The translations under genes and the position numbers were made by a program. From the NCBI RefSeq assembly GCF_011045125.1, contig NZ_JAAKZF010000006.1, forward strand, positions 1 to 64,000: 64,000 nucleotides of DNA, in the 5' to 3' direction. Below are positions 39,953-51,981 of the stretch, piece after piece. The notes under the pieces are model-generated. The model saw nothing but the letters and a program-made list of their open reading frames with translations. It did no database searches and was not told the DNA's origin. The first letter of the stretch is position 1. The number at the start of each line of letters is the position of its first letter. The DNA is from Allomesorhizobium camelthorni. GTDB lineage: Bacteria > Pseudomonadota > Alphaproteobacteria > Rhizobiales > Rhizobiaceae.

Positions 39953-41674
39953 GTGAGTAACCCCAAACGCGGGATGATGCGGCCGCTGCGGCTTGCGACC
40001 GGTTTGGTCCTGTTCATCTATGCGACTTCCCATCTCCTGAACCACGCCTTCGGGATCAGATCCGCCGGGACAATGGAGGCGGCCGCCAACTTCCTGCTGG
40101 ATCCCTGGCAGACCATGCCGGGCCTGGTGCTGCTCTACGGCGCCGTCGCCATCCACGTCGCCTTGGGTCTCTACTCGCTCTACCGGCGCCGTCATTTCCG
40201 CATGCCGGCAAGCGAGGCAATGCAGATCGCCCTCGGCCTGTCGATACCATTGCTCCTGATCTCCCATGCCGCGGCCATCCGGATCGGCGAGGGCGTCTAC
40301 GATCTGAGTGTCGGCTATGATCGCGTGCTGTACCTTTATTGGGTGGCGACGCCGGATTTCGGCCTGCCGAGACAATATCTTCTCCTGGCGATCGTGTGGA
40401 TTCATGGCTGCCTGGGCATTCGCGCATGGCTGAGATCCAAGCGATGGTATGCGCGCGCGGTGCCCGCGCTGGCAGCGCTGGCGACGCTGGTTCCGGTGCT
40501 CGCCGCTCTCGGCTTCCTGAATGCCGGCCTCGACATGCGCTATGTAGCCGCCAACGCGCCGGCATCGCTCGGCAAGCATGTCGCCGATCGGCCGGGCACA
40601 AGGCAAGCCAGCGACTGGGCGCAGGTGAGCCGCATCGTCGACGGCATTCTCGTCGGCTATCGCGGGCTGGTCGCGGGCGTCTTCACCCTGCGCGCGGGCC
40701 GCAACTGGCATGCGCGGCGCTACGGCTCCATCCGCGTCGCCTATCCGGATGGCCGCATGGTGTCGGTCCCGGCCGGCTTTTCGGTACTCGAAGCCAGCCG
40801 TTGGGCAGGCGTCCCGCACGCTTCGGTATGCGGGGGGCGCGGCCGTTGCTCGACCTGCCGCGTGGGAGTCCTTGCCGGAGCTGAGTATCTTTCGCCTCCG
40901 AGCGGAGACGAGCTTCGCCTGCTCACCAGGATCGGCGCTCCTCCGGACGTGCGGCTTGCCTGCCAGATCCGGCCGACCGGCAACGTTGCGGTGGTTCCCC
41001 TGGTCAATCCGGCGAGCGATCCGGTCCTGGCCTCGCGCCGATTCGGCGCGATCGGGAGTGGCCGCGAGATGGAGATCGCCGCCCTGTTCGTCGACATGCG
41101 TCAGTCGACACGGCTTGCCGACGACCGCCTGCCCTATGACGTGCTGTTCCTGTTCGACCGCTACATCCAGATGGTGTCGACAGCGGTCAGAGAAAGCGGC
41201 GGCCACGTGACCAACATTGCCGGCGACGGCATCATGAGCGTCTTCGGCGTTGACGGAACCGCCGAGAAAGCGGCGCGCGACGCTTTCAGCGCCGCATTGC
41301 GGGTTTGGGATGGGATCGACGCCCTGAACGCGGAACTCCGGGCTGAGTTGCCCGAGCCGTTCCGCATCGGCATGGGGCTGCATGTCGGGGTGGCCGTCGT
41401 CGGCGCGGGCTGGAAGGGTGGCACGGACGGGCTGCCGTTCCTGGGCGATACAGGCAATGTCGCGGCAAGGCTCGAAGCCGAGGCCAAACGGCTCGACTGC
41501 ACACTGGTGGCCTCGGCCGAAGCACTGTCGCTGCTGGACAATTCGATGGAGGGCGCCGCGCTCGATACGGTGATGATCAGGGGGAAGTTCGAGCCGGTTC
41601 GCGTGGCGCGGTTCGCCGTGAGCGACGAGTTGCGCAAGCTTCTGGCGCGCCGGACGGCCAAGAAGGTAGCCTGA
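39953..41674 (+). CDS. cyaC: Redox-type class III adenylate cyclase with membrane anchor and 2Fe-2S domain (CyaC-like)
   Basis: This 573-residue protein joins three modules. About six membrane helices (residues 12-245) carry His at 27, 31, 68, 105 and 151, like the diheme b anchor of succinate dehydrogenases. A 2Fe-2S ferredoxin domain has Cys at about 293, 299, 302 and 337 (CGGRGRCSTC). The class III cyclase domain (about 373-540) has metal Asp residues in LFVDMRQST and IAGDGIMSVFG and the motif FLGDTGNVAARLE. It fits CyaC of Sinorhizobium meliloti, described as a quinone-responsive cyclase. The GTG at 39953 follows AGGA; no ATG fits as well. Confidence 0.88.
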   Translation: MSNPKRGMMRPLRLATGLVLFIYATSHLLNHAFGIRSAGTMEAAANFLLDPWQTMPGLVLLYGAVAIHVALGLYSLYRRRHFRMPASEAMQIALGLSIPLLLISHAAAIRIGEGVYDLSVGYDRVLYLYWVATPDFGLPRQYLLLAIVWIHGCLGIRAWLRSKRWYARAVPALAALATLVPVLAALGFLNAGLDMRYVAANAPASLGKHVADRPGTRQASDWAQVSRIVDGILVGYRGLVAGVFTLRAGRNWHARRYGSIRVAYPDGRMVSVPAGFSVLEASRWAGVPHASVCGGRGRCSTCRVGVLAGAEYLSPPSGDELRLLTRIGAPPDVRLACQIRPTGNVAVVPLVNPASDPVLASRRFGAIGSGREMEIAALFVDMRQSTRLADDRLPYDVLFLFDRYIQMVSTAVRESGGHVTNIAGDGIMSVFGVDGTAEKAARDAFSAALRVWDGIDALNAELRAELPEPFRIGMGLHVGVAVVGAGWKGGTDGLPFLGDTGNVAARLEAEAKRLDCTLVASAEALSLLDNSMEGAALDTVMIRGKFEPVRVARFAVSDELRKLLARRTAKKVA

Positions 41675-41735
41675 GGCCTGTGACCGGCGACGAATGCATT
41701 GACATCGTCCGGCGCTTGGCCTATGCAGCCGCCAA

Positions 41736-41757
41736 CGCCGGGCCGAAAGGTCCGGCG
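41736..41757 (+). terminator. Possible terminator after the cyclase gene
   Basis: CGCCGGGCC pairs with GGTCCGGCG around a GAAA tetraloop, with one G-U pair. It lies about 60 bases after the cyclase stop. Only a weak T-rich stretch (CTTCTGTTG) follows, so efficiency is doubtful. The rest of the 277-base spacer before rpsD shows no gene. Confidence 0.45.
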
Positions 41758-41951
41758 CTTCTGTTGTAATGCCGCAAGACCGGATGAAAAATCGCTTTTC
41801 CCGGCCTTGCATGAATGACGTGTCCCGTGGGTTTCTTCGCAAAGCGTGCGTGGGAAATCCTGTCAGGTCTCGAAAACGGAGGCCAGAGGAGGGCGCGTTT
41901 CCTTCACTCGTGACATGAGGTTGCGGGTGTATCTTTTTGAAAGGGAATGCG

Positions 41952-42569
41952 ATGAGCAAGCGCGAATCAGCAAAGTACAAGATCGACCGCCGTCTCGGCG
42001 AAAACATTTGGGGCCGCCCGAAATCCCCGGTCAACAAGCGTGAATACGGTCCCGGCCAGCATGGCCAGCGCCGCAAGGGCAAGCTTTCCGACTTCGGCCT
42101 GCAGCTGCGCGCCAAGCAGAAGCTGAAGGGCCACTACGGCGACATTTCCGAAAAGCAGTTCCGGAAGACCTACGAGGAAGCCAACCGCCGCAAGGGCGAT
42201 ACGCCTGAAAACCTGATCGGCCTGCTCGAATCGCGCCTCGACGCGGTGGTCTATCGCGCCAAGTTCGTGCCGACCATCTTCGCGGCCCGCCAGTTCGTCA
42301 ATCACGGCCACATCAACGTGAACGGCAAGCGCACCAATATCGGCTCGTACCGCTGCAAGGCCGGCGACGTGATCGAGGTCCGCGAGAAGTCGAAGCAGTT
42401 GGTCATCGTTCTGGAATCGGTGCAACTCGCCGAGCGCGACGTGCCGGACTACATCGATGTCGACCACAACAAGATGGTCGCCACCTTCGCCCGCGTTCCC
42501 GGCCTGGCCGACGTTCCCTACGCGGTCCAGATGGAACCGAACCTCGTCGTCGAGTTCTATTCCCGCTAA
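41952..42569 (+). CDS. rpsD: Small ribosomal subunit protein uS4
   Basis: The 205-residue protein nucleates assembly of the 30S body. It has the alphaproteobacterial start [20 protein letters not shown], the S4 RNA-binding domain ([13 protein letters not shown], then [13 protein letters not shown]) and the conserved C-terminal end VVEFYSR. ATG 41952 follows GGGAATGCG. It is monocistronic, with a strong terminator. Confidence 0.99.
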   Translation: MSKRESAKYKIDRRLGENIWGRPKSPVNKREYGPGQHGQRRKGKLSDFGLQLRAKQKLKGHYGDISEKQFRKTYEEANRRKGDTPENLIGLLESRLDAVVYRAKFVPTIFAARQFVNHGHINVNGKRTNIGSYRCKAGDVIEVREKSKQLVIVLESVQLAERDVPDYIDVDHNKMVATFARVPGLADVPYAVQMEPNLVVEFYSR

Positions 42570-42590
42570 TCGGAATACTCCGTCCAAGTT

Positions 42591-42620
42591 AAAAGGCCGC
42601 CTTCGGGCGGCCTTTTCTTT
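42591..42620 (+). terminator. Intrinsic terminator of rpsD
   Basis: AAAAGGCCGCC (42591-42601) pairs perfectly with GGCGGCCTTTT (42606-42616) around a TTCG loop, and CTTT follows. It lies 21 bases after the stop. Confidence 0.95.
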
Positions 42621-42676
42621 GCCCGTATGGTCCGGTAAGCCGTTCGGACCATTGAGCCAAACAGGCTGGACCACCC

Positions 42677-43528
42677 ATGAACATGATGCCCGATCTGGTC
42701 GTCGAAACCGACGATGCAAGCTGCCACCCGATGTTCCGGGATGCGCCGTCCTCGGTCGAGTTCAACAAGCTGCGCAAGCGGCTGCTGCGCCAGACGCGGC
42801 AGGCGATCGACGAGTTCGCGATGGCGCGGCCCGGCGAGCGCTGGCTGGTGGCGCTTTCGGGCGGCAAGGATTCCTACGGGCTGCTGGCGCTGCTTCTCGA
42901 TATGAAATGGCGCGGCCTGCTGCCTGTCGAACTCATCGCCTGCAATCTCGACCAGGGCCAGCCGAATTTTCCGAAGCACATCCTTCCAGATTTCCTCGAA
43001 GGCCACGGCATCCGCCACCGGATCGAATATCGCGACACCTATTCCATCGTCACCGACAAGATCGGCGAGGGCAACACCTACTGTTCGCTATGCTCGCGGC
43101 TCAGGCGCGGCCACCTCTATCGCATTGCGCGCGAGGAGGGCTGCTCGTCGCTGGTGCTCGGGCATCACCGCGAGGACGTGCTCGAAACGTTTTTCATGAA
43201 CCTCTTCCATGGCGGCAGGCTGGCGGCGATGCCTCCGAAACTCGTCAATGACGAGGGCGACGTGACGGTGCTGCGCCCGCTCGCCCATTGCGCCGAGGCC
43301 GACCTGCAGAAATTCGCCGACGCGATGAAATTCCCGATCATTCCGTGCGACCTGTGCGGCAGCCAGGAAGGGCTGCAGCGCAATCTCATGAAGCAGATGC
43401 TGGACGACATCGAAAAACGCATGCCGGGCCGCAAGGACACGATGATCCGGGCGTTGGCAAACGTCCGGCCATCGCATCTCCTCGACTGCAAGCTGTTCGA
43501 TTTTGCCGGACTGGCGCTGAAGCCGTAA
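42677..43528 (+). CDS. ttcA: tRNA 2-thiocytidine synthetase TtcA
   Basis: The 283-residue Fe-S enzyme thiolates cytidine 32 of certain tRNAs. The PP-loop is [10 protein letters not shown] (about residue 60). The Cys pairs are CSLC (near residue 137) and CDLCGSQ (near residue 220), which hold the 4Fe-4S cluster. It depends on the Fe-S and sulfur supply system encoded at 19-28 kb. TrmJ (36728) acts on the same tRNA position. Confidence 0.95.
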   Translation: MNMMPDLVVETDDASCHPMFRDAPSSVEFNKLRKRLLRQTRQAIDEFAMARPGERWLVALSGGKDSYGLLALLLDMKWRGLLPVELIACNLDQGQPNFPKHILPDFLEGHGIRHRIEYRDTYSIVTDKIGEGNTYCSLCSRLRRGHLYRIAREEGCSSLVLGHHREDVLETFFMNLFHGGRLAAMPPKLVNDEGDVTVLRPLAHCAEADLQKFADAMKFPIIPCDLCGSQEGLQRNLMKQMLDDIEKRMPGRKDTMIRALANVRPSHLLDCKLFDFAGLALKP

Positions 43529-43531
43529 GCG

Positions 43532-44776
43532 TCAGACCGGCGGATTGTGCGGCTGGAATAGCCTTCCTTTTTCGGCAACCAAGACCATTCCGAGCGCGGC
43601 CAGCCCCAAGAGAAAATAGCCTGCCGCCATTGGAACCACGGTGCCGTCGAAACTCTGGCCGATTATGGCGCCGACGATGCCGCCGCCAACCGTCTGCATG
43701 AAACCCTGAACGGAAGAGGCGGTGCCCGCCACATGGCCGAGCGGCTCCATGGCCAGTGCGTTAAAATTGGAGCCGATCCAGCTGAACTGGAACATGGCGA
43801 GGGCAAAAAGCGTCACGAACAGCCATAGCGGCAGCGGTCCGAGCAGTGACAGGGCGAACGCCAGGCCCGTGACCGCCAGGAAGCCGAGCAGCGCGCCATG
43901 GGCCAGCCGACGCATACCGAACTTTCCGACGAAGCGGGAGTTGAGGAACGATGACAGGGCCATCAACCCTGCAACGGCCGCGAAATAGATCGGAAACAGC
44001 GCACCCACTTCATAAATGCCCACATAGATCTGCTGCGCGGAATTGATGAAGCCGAACAATGCCCCGAAAAGGGCGGTTATGGCGATGGTGTAGCAGATGG
44101 CGACGCGGTTGGTCAGAACGATGCGGAAGCCGTCGGTGATTGCAGCGGCGGTAAGGGGCCGGCGAAACGATGCGTGCAGCGTCTCGGGCAACCTCCTCCA
44201 GGTCCAGATGGTGAAGGCGAGCGAGACAAAGCCCATGAAAGCAAAGATCATGTGCCATTCGCCTGCCAGCATGATGATCTGGCCGACGCTGGGTGCGACA
44301 ACCGGGATGATCATAAACACCATAAAGACCAGCGACATGACCTCCGCCATGGCGCGCCCTCCAAATGTATCGCGCACAACTGAAACGGCGATGACGCGGG
44401 TGGCCGCTGCGCCAAGACCCTGGACGAAACGGAATGCGAGCAGTGCCCCGAAAGTCGGTACGAAGGCGCAGGCAAAAGCGGCCGCCACATAGACTGCAAG
44501 GCCCGCAAGCAAAGGCACGCGCCGCCCGAACCGATCGGACAGCGGGCCGAAGAAAAGCTGCGCCAAGCCGAAGCCGGTAACGTAAGCGGTGATGACATAC
44601 TGCCGCGCATTCTCGTCGGCGACGCCGAGGCTGGCGCCGATCTGCTGCAGCCCCGGCAACATGATGTCGATGGCGAGCGCGTTGAGCGCCATGAGCGCGG
44701 CGGCAAGGGCAATGAACTCCCAGCGCGGGATCGACAGGCCGGTCGCCACGGTGGTCGGTGCAGCCTGCTGGTCCAT
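43532..44776 (-). CDS. Bcr/CflA-type multidrug efflux MFS transporter
   Basis: The 414-residue membrane protein has twelve hydrophobic segments. The family motifs are [11 protein letters not shown] after helix 1, [13 protein letters not shown] between helices 2 and 3 (motif A) and [13 protein letters not shown] in helix 4. It is a drug/H+ antiporter of the DHA1 group; the substrate is not predictable. It ends four bases from the convergent ttcA stop and appears monocistronic. Confidence 0.93.
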   Translation of the reverse strand: MDQQAAPTTVATGLSIPRWEFIALAAALMALNALAIDIMLPGLQQIGASLGVADENARQYVITAYVTGFGLAQLFFGPLSDRFGRRVPLLAGLAVYVAAAFACAFVPTFGALLAFRFVQGLGAAATRVIAVSVVRDTFGGRAMAEVMSLVFMVFMIIPVVAPSVGQIIMLAGEWHMIFAFMGFVSLAFTIWTWRRLPETLHASFRRPLTAAAITDGFRIVLTNRVAICYTIAITALFGALFGFINSAQQIYVGIYEVGALFPIYFAAVAGLMALSSFLNSRFVGKFGMRRLAHGALLGFLAVTGLAFALSLLGPLPLWLFVTLFALAMFQFSWIGSNFNALAMEPLGHVAGTASSVQGFMQTVGGGIVGAIIGQSFDGTVVPMAAGYFLLGLAALGMVLVAEKGRLFQPHNPPV

Positions 44777-44800
44777 GAGAAGTTCCTAATGCTATGCTCA

Positions 44801-44831
44801 AAAAGGAAATGCGCCGGAGAGCCCGGCGCAT
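44801..44831 (-). terminator. Intrinsic terminator of the bolA-grxD operon
   Basis: ATGCGCCGG (44809-44817) pairs with CCGGCGCAT (44823-44831), and the minus strand continues TTCCTTTTT. A second hairpin, GATTCCGG with CCGGAATC (44841-44862), lies between it and the grxD stop. Confidence 0.85.
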
Positions 44832-44881
44832 CCTGCAAACGATTCCGGAGAAAACCGGAATCTATCGGTCTGGTTCCCCTA

Positions 44882-45220
44882 TCAGGCAGCGCCCTTGGCG
44901 CTGATGCCCTTTTCGGCGAGATAGCTCTGCAACTCGCCAGCCTGGAACATTTCGCGGATGATGTCGCAGCCGCCGACGAATTCGCCCTTCACGTAGAGCT
45001 GCGGGATCGTCGGCCAGTTGGAATAATCCTTGATGCCCTGGCGCAGCTCGTTCGAGGTTAGAACATCGACGCCTTTGTAGTCGACGCCGATATAGTCGAG
45101 GATCTGCACGACCTGGCCCGAAAATCCGCACTGAGGGAAGCCCGGCGTGCCCTTCATGAAGACGACCACGTCGTTGCTCTTCACCTCGTTGTCTATGTAT
45201 TCGTTGATTCCGCTCATCAT
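44882..45220 (-). CDS. grxD: Monothiol glutaredoxin GrxD (Grx4)
   Basis: The 112-residue protein has the monothiol active site CGFS in [16 protein letters not shown] and the glutathione-binding WPTIPQLYV and GGCDI. CGFS glutaredoxins bind a 2Fe-2S cluster together with BolA and work in iron sensing and Fe-S delivery. bolA is just upstream (45561-45794), with one small coiled-coil gene between. The first of two ATGs (45220) has AGGA five bases upstream. Confidence 0.97.
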   Translation of the reverse strand: MMSGINEYIDNEVKSNDVVVFMKGTPGFPQCGFSGQVVQILDYIGVDYKGVDVLTSNELRQGIKDYSNWPTIPQLYVKGEFVGGCDIIREMFQAGELQSYLAEKGISAKGAA

Positions 45221-45242
45221 GTTGTCCTGAGATTGCGTCGGT

Positions 45243-45548
45243 CTAGGAACCGATCGTGTTTGGTGTTTCCAACATCGATATCCGGTGGCTGTGTTCGTCA
45301 AGCCGCCGGACGACGTCAAGAATTTCATTCATGCGGTTGAGCATCTGGTTTTCAACGAGAACGATATCGCTTCGGACTTCGCCCAAATCCCTTCTCACAT
45401 CACCCAGATCACGCTCGATGCGTCCAAGACGAGTCTCGTGCCGGAGAAGCACTTCCGTCACCGATTTCAGTTGGCTTTCGATGCGCCTCAGATATGCGAA
45501 TGTGTGGTTCGCAATCTGGCCCGCAGTCATGCTCTCCGTCTCTTCCAT
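45243..45548 (-). CDS. Small coiled-coil protein between bolA and grxD
   Basis: The 101-residue protein is almost wholly heptad-like from about residue 20 to 90 ([15 protein letters not shown], then [16 protein letters not shown]). No catalytic motif or membrane segment is present. It resembles in style the broken gene at 50021-50276. ATG 45548 lacks a clear ribosome site; ATG 45530 has GGAG just before it and may be the true start. It lies in the same direction 12 bases after bolA and 22 before grxD. Unknown function. Confidence 0.7.
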   Translation of the reverse strand: MEETESMTAGQIANHTFAYLRRIESQLKSVTEVLLRHETRLGRIERDLGDVRRDLGEVRSDIVLVENQMLNRMNEILDVVRRLDEHSHRISMLETPNTIGS

Positions 45549-45560
45549 AAAGGGGATATA

Positions 45561-45794
45561 TCACTCCGGAGCGCTGGTTTGAAGGGCAAGGGCGTGAAGA
45601 ACGCCGCCCATATTGCCCTTCAGGGCATCATAGACCATCTGGTGCTGCTGCACCCGTGTCTTGCCGCGGAAGCTTTCGGCCACCACTTCGGCCGCGTAGT
45701 GGTCGCCGTCGCCGGCAAGATCGCGGATGGTCACTTTTGCGTCAGGTATACCGTCTCGGATCAGTTTTTCGATCTCGTGCGCGTCCATAGCCAT
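45561..45794 (-). CDS. bolA: BolA-family protein
   Basis: The 77-residue protein is a small BolA of the YrbA/BolA2 kind. It has the core GDGDHYAAEVVAESFRGK and the conserved His in VQQHQMVYDAL. It partners the CGFS glutaredoxin encoded downstream. GGGAGC precedes the ATG. The start lies inside the end of the preceding gene (53-base overlap). Confidence 0.95.
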   Translation of the reverse strand: MAMDAHEIEKLIRDGIPDAKVTIRDLAGDGDHYAAEVVAESFRGKTRVQQHQMVYDALKGNMGGVLHALALQTSAPE

Positions 45795-46467
45795 CGATTT
45801 GCTCCCGCATCAGCTTCAACAATCCGCCAGTAGCGGTCGCATATACGTCGGACTTTGCGGACCAGAGATCAAGACCGGTCATACGCGCGACGTCGGGATC
45901 TGCCGTAAAGATCGGCGCGCCGCGCCTGCGCAATTCCTCGATCAGGACGAGATCGGTCTCGGCATGCAAGCGTCTGGCGCCGGCCCCGTTGTAGAAATGA
46001 CCCGCGGAATGAGGATTGATGCCGGAGAGGATCACGGAGGGAGCGCCGCTGGCCAGCGCATAAAAAACTGCCGTCAATCCATTGGAGAATTTAACGGAAT
46101 TGTCTTCCTCCTCGTTCAATCGCCGCATGATCGCCAGATGCAGCGCCATGCGGTGGTATTTGGATATTTGGTGCAGGCGGTCATAGCGGTAATCGAACGC
46201 AGCGAGGCCGCGTTGCAGGGCTTCAAGCCCGAGCGTCCAGCGAATCACGTACAATTCGCCTGTCCGCCGCCCGGCAAGCACATGCCGCACGGCCCGCGCG
46301 TTCTCCGAACCGCCCTCGATGTTGTAAAAATGGATGAAGGTCGCCGCCGGCTTGTCGACGCCCCACTTGTCCAGCTTGGCCTGCGAGGCATTGACCGTGA
46401 CGACTTGGTAGCTGGCTGGATCGAAGCCTGCAGGCTTGGCGCTCGACGGTGCAGAACCCAGGATCAC
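45742..46467 (-). CDS. Uncharacterised protein with glycosyltransferase-42-like motifs
   Basis: The 241-residue frame from GTG 46467 opens VILGSAPSS. It later has NSVKFSNGLTAVFYALASGA followed by VILSGINPHSAG. This resembles the order in sialyltransferases of family GT42 (nucleotide-binding start, then SGxxxxxxAxxxG and YLSGIDFY), so a glycosyltransferase-like fold is possible but unproved. Reading upstream in frame gives plausible protein back to the purL stop with no ATG, GTG or TTG, so the true start is unclear or lost. It overlaps bolA by 53 bases. Confidence 0.6.
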   Translation of the reverse strand: MILGSAPSSAKPAGFDPASYQVVTVNASQAKLDKWGVDKPAATFIHFYNIEGGSENARAVRHVLAGRRTGELYVIRWTLGLEALQRGLAAFDYRYDRLHQISKYHRMALHLAIMRRLNEEEDNSVKFSNGLTAVFYALASGAPSVILSGINPHSAGHFYNGAGARRLHAETDLVLIEELRRRGAPIFTADPDVARMTGLDLWSAKSDVYATATGGLLKLMREQIDGYGRARDRKTDPRRYT

Positions 46468-46606
46468 GACCGGACCGGCGAAACCGCCGGGATGGCGCGG
46501 CGGCCTCGGGCCGACGAATTTCAGGCGGGCCCACCGCCGAAAATGCGTCCAGCCAGTCAGACGCCGCCTCCGTACACAGAACCCCCCTTTGAGTTCTACG
46601 CGCCGC

Positions 46607-48832
<2,226 letters not shown>

Positions 48833-48897
48833 GGTCCTGTCCGGTTGCTCGGGCTGGAAAGTCTGTCTAACGCAATCCGCCAAATGGCGCGAAATTA

Positions 48898-49302
48898 TCA
48901 AGCGGTTCCACCGCAATCATCGTTGCCTGCCGCCCAGCGTCCGATGTCGGCGCCTATGCGCGCGCCGAGCGGCTCGCCCATCAATGGCCCGAATACGTCG
49001 ACGCGGGATGAATTTCCCGTGGCCTGGACCACCAGCAGCGGCTTACCTTCATAATTCTTCGCCGGAACCAGCAGAAAGCGCGGCGTACCGCTGAACGAGT
49101 TCAGCTCATTTGCCATACGGTAGGCCTTGAAGGCTGGATCCCTGGCGGCGAACCAGCATTTGTGCGCGGCGATGGCGACCGTTTCCATTGCCATCAGCGA
49201 AGCGCTCTTTCCAGATCCGGAAGGCGTTGGGGTCTTGGACTGACAGGCCGCCAGCGCCAGAAGCAATGAAGCTGCGCCGGCGACAATCGCAAATTTCTTC
49301 AT
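48898..49302 (-). CDS. Small lipoprotein between purL and purQ
   Basis: The 134-residue product has a lipoprotein signal with lipobox LAAC (Cys22 of the ATG form). The mature domain has a Cys in [11 protein letters not shown], a central [21 protein letters not shown] and a C-terminal Cys, which could form a disulfide in the periplasm. No named family comes to mind. It interrupts the purine operon but keeps its direction. Confidence 0.8.
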   Translation of the reverse strand: MKKFAIVAGAASLLLALAACQSKTPTPSGSGKSASLMAMETVAIAAHKCWFAARDPAFKAYRMANELNSFSGTPRFLLVPAKNYEGKPLLVVQATGNSSRVDVFGPLMGEPLGARIGADIGRWAAGNDDCGGTA

Positions 49303-49337
49303 CCGCAAAGATCCGCCTGCTGGAGATTGTCCGGGTA

Positions 49338-50024
49338 TCAGGCCGGTTCTGGTTGCCGGGCAACGATGCCAAGCGCGCTTTCGAACAAAGGGCGGCCGTC
49401 GCTGCCGCCATGCGCGGCTTCAATCAGGTTTTCCGGATGCGGCATCAGGCCAAGCACGTTGCCGCGATCATTGACGATCCCGGCTATGTCATTGATCGAG
49501 CCGTTCGGGTTGGTGTTTTCGGCATAACGAAAGAGAACCCGGCCTTCGCCTTCGATGCGGGCCAGCGTATCCGGATCGGCGAAGTAGTTGCCGTCATGAT
49601 GGGCGACCGGAGCGCGGATGATCTGGCCGGGCGCATAATTGCTCGTAAAACTCGTATTGGCGTTCTCGACGCGCAGCTTAACTTCGCGACAGACGAATTT
49701 CAGATGGTCATTGCGCATCAGCGCGCCGGGCAGCATGCCGGCTTCGACCAGGATCTGGAAGCCGTTGCAGACGCCGATCACCTGCACGCCTTTTTCGGCC
49801 TTCTCCGCCACCGCCCGCATCACGGGCATGCGCGCCGCTATGGCTCCGCAGCGCAGATAGTCGCCATAGGAAAAGCCGCCGGGAATGACGACCAGGTCGA
49901 CATCCGGAATTTCCGTGTCGGTCTGCCAGACCGTGACCGGGGCTTTGCCGGAGATTTTCGTCAGCGCCGCGATCATGTCGCGGTCGCGGTTGAGGCCAGG
50001 AAGGACGACGACGGCTGATTTCAT
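49338..50024 (-). CDS. purQ: Phosphoribosylformylglycinamidine synthase subunit PurQ
   Basis: The 228-residue class I glutamine amidotransferase has the nucleophile Cys in GVCNGFQIL, the oxyanion region [12 protein letters not shown] and a C-terminal His/Glu pair (MPHPENL). It hands ammonia to PurL. No Shine-Dalgarno sequence stands before ATG 50024; that ATG overlaps the stop of the small gene upstream (ACATGA), so translation is probably coupled. Because that gene is frameshifted, an open frame 84 codons longer now enters PurQ directly. Confidence 0.95.
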   Translation of the reverse strand: MKSAVVVLPGLNRDRDMIAALTKISGKAPVTVWQTDTEIPDVDLVVIPGGFSYGDYLRCGAIAARMPVMRAVAEKAEKGVQVIGVCNGFQILVEAGMLPGALMRNDHLKFVCREVKLRVENANTSFTSNYAPGQIIRAPVAHHDGNYFADPDTLARIEGEGRVLFRYAENTNPNGSINDIAGIVNDRGNVLGLMPHPENLIEAAHGGSDGRPLFESALGIVARQPEPA

Positions 50025-50276
50025 GTGGTGTGATCGAATGGTTTTTGAGGTTCGGCGAGTTCGCGCAATTCGAGGCGGTGTTCGATTCGATCGAGTCGCT
50101 GGTCGATGCGTGTGAGGATCGAATACACATTGCTGCTCGGCCTGCATCGACGCCAAATGGCCGCGGATTGCGTTCAAGCCATGCGAATGCTCTATCGCCA
50201 CAGACTCGACATTGCTCAGCCGTGTCTGAACGCTTTTAAGAATTTCGTAGATCAGATCGCTGCTTATTTCCGCCAT
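50021..50276 (-). pseudogene. Frameshifted small coiled-coil gene upstream of purQ
   Basis: From ATG 50276 the first 47 codons read [14 protein letters not shown] and continue as a helical protein up to QAE. A sensible continuation ([20 protein letters not shown], ending PFDHTT and a stop over the purQ ATG) exists only in another frame, entered near 50134-50136. One extra base or two missing bases would explain it. In the unshifted frame the N-terminal part runs through 37 non-helical codons straight into PurQ. It could be a real mutation, a sequencing error, or a frameshift site. Confidence 0.8.
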
Positions 50277-50295
50277 CAGAGTCTCCGGCGCAACC

Positions 50296-50538
50296 TCAGT
50301 CTATGGCTACAGTATAGTTCTCGATCACCGTGTTCGCCAGCAATCGGTCGCACATGGCCTTGAGGTCGGCCTCGGTCCTGGCGCGGTCTGCGCTGTCGAT
50401 CTCGATGTCGAACACCTTGCCCTGGCGCACCGATCCGACACCGGCAAAGCCAAGGCCGTCAAGCGCATGCTCGATCGCCTTGCCTTGCGGGTCGAGAACG
50501 CCGTTCTTTAGGGTTACGGTCACACGGGCCTTGATCAC
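50296..50538 (-). CDS. purS: Phosphoribosylformylglycinamidine synthase subunit PurS
   Basis: The 80-residue protein is a complete PurS, with [21 protein letters not shown] and the ending [10 protein letters not shown]. It dimerises and bridges PurL and PurQ for ammonia transfer. It lies 37 bases after purC in the same direction. Confidence 0.96.
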   Translation of the reverse strand: MIKARVTVTLKNGVLDPQGKAIEHALDGLGFAGVGSVRQGKVFDIEIDSADRARTEADLKAMCDRLLANTVIENYTVAID

Positions 50539-50575
50539 GCCTGCTACGCTCCTGTCTGGTTATGAGTGGGCCGGC

Positions 50576-51370
50576 TCAGTGCGGCTTGCCTTTCGGGCCG
50601 TCGGCGGAAGCAACCAGAACCGGGCCGGTCGGGCGGGGCGGCTCGTTCTCGTTCATGATGCCGAGGCGGCGGGCCACTTCCTGGTAGGCCTCGACGAGGC
50701 CGCCCATGTCGCGGCGGAACCGGTCCTTGTCCATCTTCTCCTGGGTGTTCACATCCCACAGGCGGCAGGAATCCGGCGAAATCTCGTCGGCTACCACGAT
50801 GCGCATCATGTCGCCCTCGAACAGGCGGCCGCATTCGATCTTGAAATCGACGAGCTGGATGCCGATGCCCATGAACAGGCCGGACAGGAAATCATTGACG
50901 CGGATGGCCAGCGCCATGATGTCGTCGATCTCCTGCGGGCTTGCCCAGCCGAAGGCGGTGATGTGCTCTTCCGAGACCATCGGGTCGTCGAGCGCGTCGG
51001 CCTTGTAGTAGAACTCGATGATCGAGCGCGGCAGCACCGTGCCTTCCTCGATGCCGAGCCGCTTGGCCAGCGAGCCGGCGGCGATGTTGCGGACCACCAC
51101 TTCGAGCGGGATGATCTCGACTTCCTTGATCAGCTGCTCGCGCATGTTGAGCCGGCGGATGAAGTGGGTCGGAATGCCCATCCGGTTCAGATGATTGAAA
51201 ATGTGCTCGGAGATGCGGTTGTTGATGACGCCCTTGCCGTCGACGATCTCGTGCTTTTTCTTGTTGAAGGCGGTGGCGTCGTCCTTGAAGAACTGGACCA
51301 GCGTTCCCGGCTCGGGGCCTTCATAGAGGATCTTGGCCTTGCCTTCGTAGATGCGGCGGCGATTTTTCAT
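50576..51370 (-). CDS. purC: SAICAR synthetase PurC
   Basis: The 264-residue enzyme condenses CAIR with aspartate. It starts [19 protein letters not shown] and has [25 protein letters not shown] and [15 protein letters not shown]. The ATG at 51370 is the family start; twelve more in-frame codons upstream are not expected. It is the first gene of the purC-purS-purQ-purL series. The 271 bases before it show no gene and should hold the promoter. Confidence 0.97.
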   Translation of the reverse strand: MKNRRRIYEGKAKILYEGPEPGTLVQFFKDDATAFNKKKHEIVDGKGVINNRISEHIFNHLNRMGIPTHFIRRLNMREQLIKEVEIIPLEVVVRNIAAGSLAKRLGIEEGTVLPRSIIEFYYKADALDDPMVSEEHITAFGWASPQEIDDIMALAIRVNDFLSGLFMGIGIQLVDFKIECGRLFEGDMMRIVVADEISPDSCRLWDVNTQEKMDKDRFRRDMGGLVEAYQEVARRLGIMNENEPPRPTGPVLVASADGPKGKPH

Positions 51371-51641
51371 CTGGTTTTTCTCTGGATTGGGGCAGGCGCC
51401 TGGCAACCGACCCTTGCGTCAACGCTCATGCGCGGCAATGACGGGTTTCAACGCGGTCTCTATCCCAATCCCGCCAATTGCTCAATCGGCAAATCAGGCC
51501 AATCAACCGCTTTCCCGAGCGAAATGCCGCACTGCAGCAGAAGACAGGGCGTATTGACCCGGGCGCGACCTTTTGGTTTGTGCTGGGGAAGCCCATATTG
51601 ACCGGCAATGACGAATCGCAGCCACCTCCGGAGGAACAGCC

Positions 51642-51962
51642 ATGAGCAGCTTGAACGATCGCGAAAAGGGCTTTGAGAAAAAATTCGCGATGGATGAGGA
51701 ACAGCGTTTCAAGGCGACCGCCCGGCGCAACAAGATGCTCGGCCTCTGGGCCGCCGAAAAGCTCGGCAAGACCGGCGATGAGGCTGAGGCCTACGCCAAG
51801 GAGGTCATCATCTCCGACATCGAGGAAGCCGGCGACCACGACGTGTTCCGCAAGGTGCGCAAGGATTTCGACGACGCCGGCGTGCAGCAGTCGGACCACC
51901 AGATCCGCCGCACCATGGACGAATTGCTGGCGCAGGCGATCGAGGAGGTCAAGAACAGCTGA
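51642..51962 (+). CDS. DUF1476 protein, F1-ATPase inhibitor zeta subunit
   Basis: The 106-residue helical protein fits DUF1476, shown in Paracoccus to be the zeta subunit that blocks reverse rotation of the F1 motor. The N-terminal inhibitory region is NDREKGFEKKFAMDEEQRFK; the rest forms the helical bundle, with GLWAAEKLG and IRRTMDELLAQA. AGGAAC lies upstream. It is monocistronic with a terminator. Confidence 0.93.
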   Translation: MSSLNDREKGFEKKFAMDEEQRFKATARRNKMLGLWAAEKLGKTGDEAEAYAKEVIISDIEEAGDHDVFRKVRKDFDDAGVQQSDHQIRRTMDELLAQAIEEVKNS

Positions 51963-51981
51963 TCCTGCCGTGGACCAATGC

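Noticed and set aside
49338-50276. A natural two-domain coiled-coil-PurQ fusion protein
   Set aside because: The 37 codons before the PurQ Met do not look like a linker, while another frame continues the coiled coil to a stop over the PurQ ATG. A frameshifted separate gene explains the sequence better; the fusion is kept only as a consequence.
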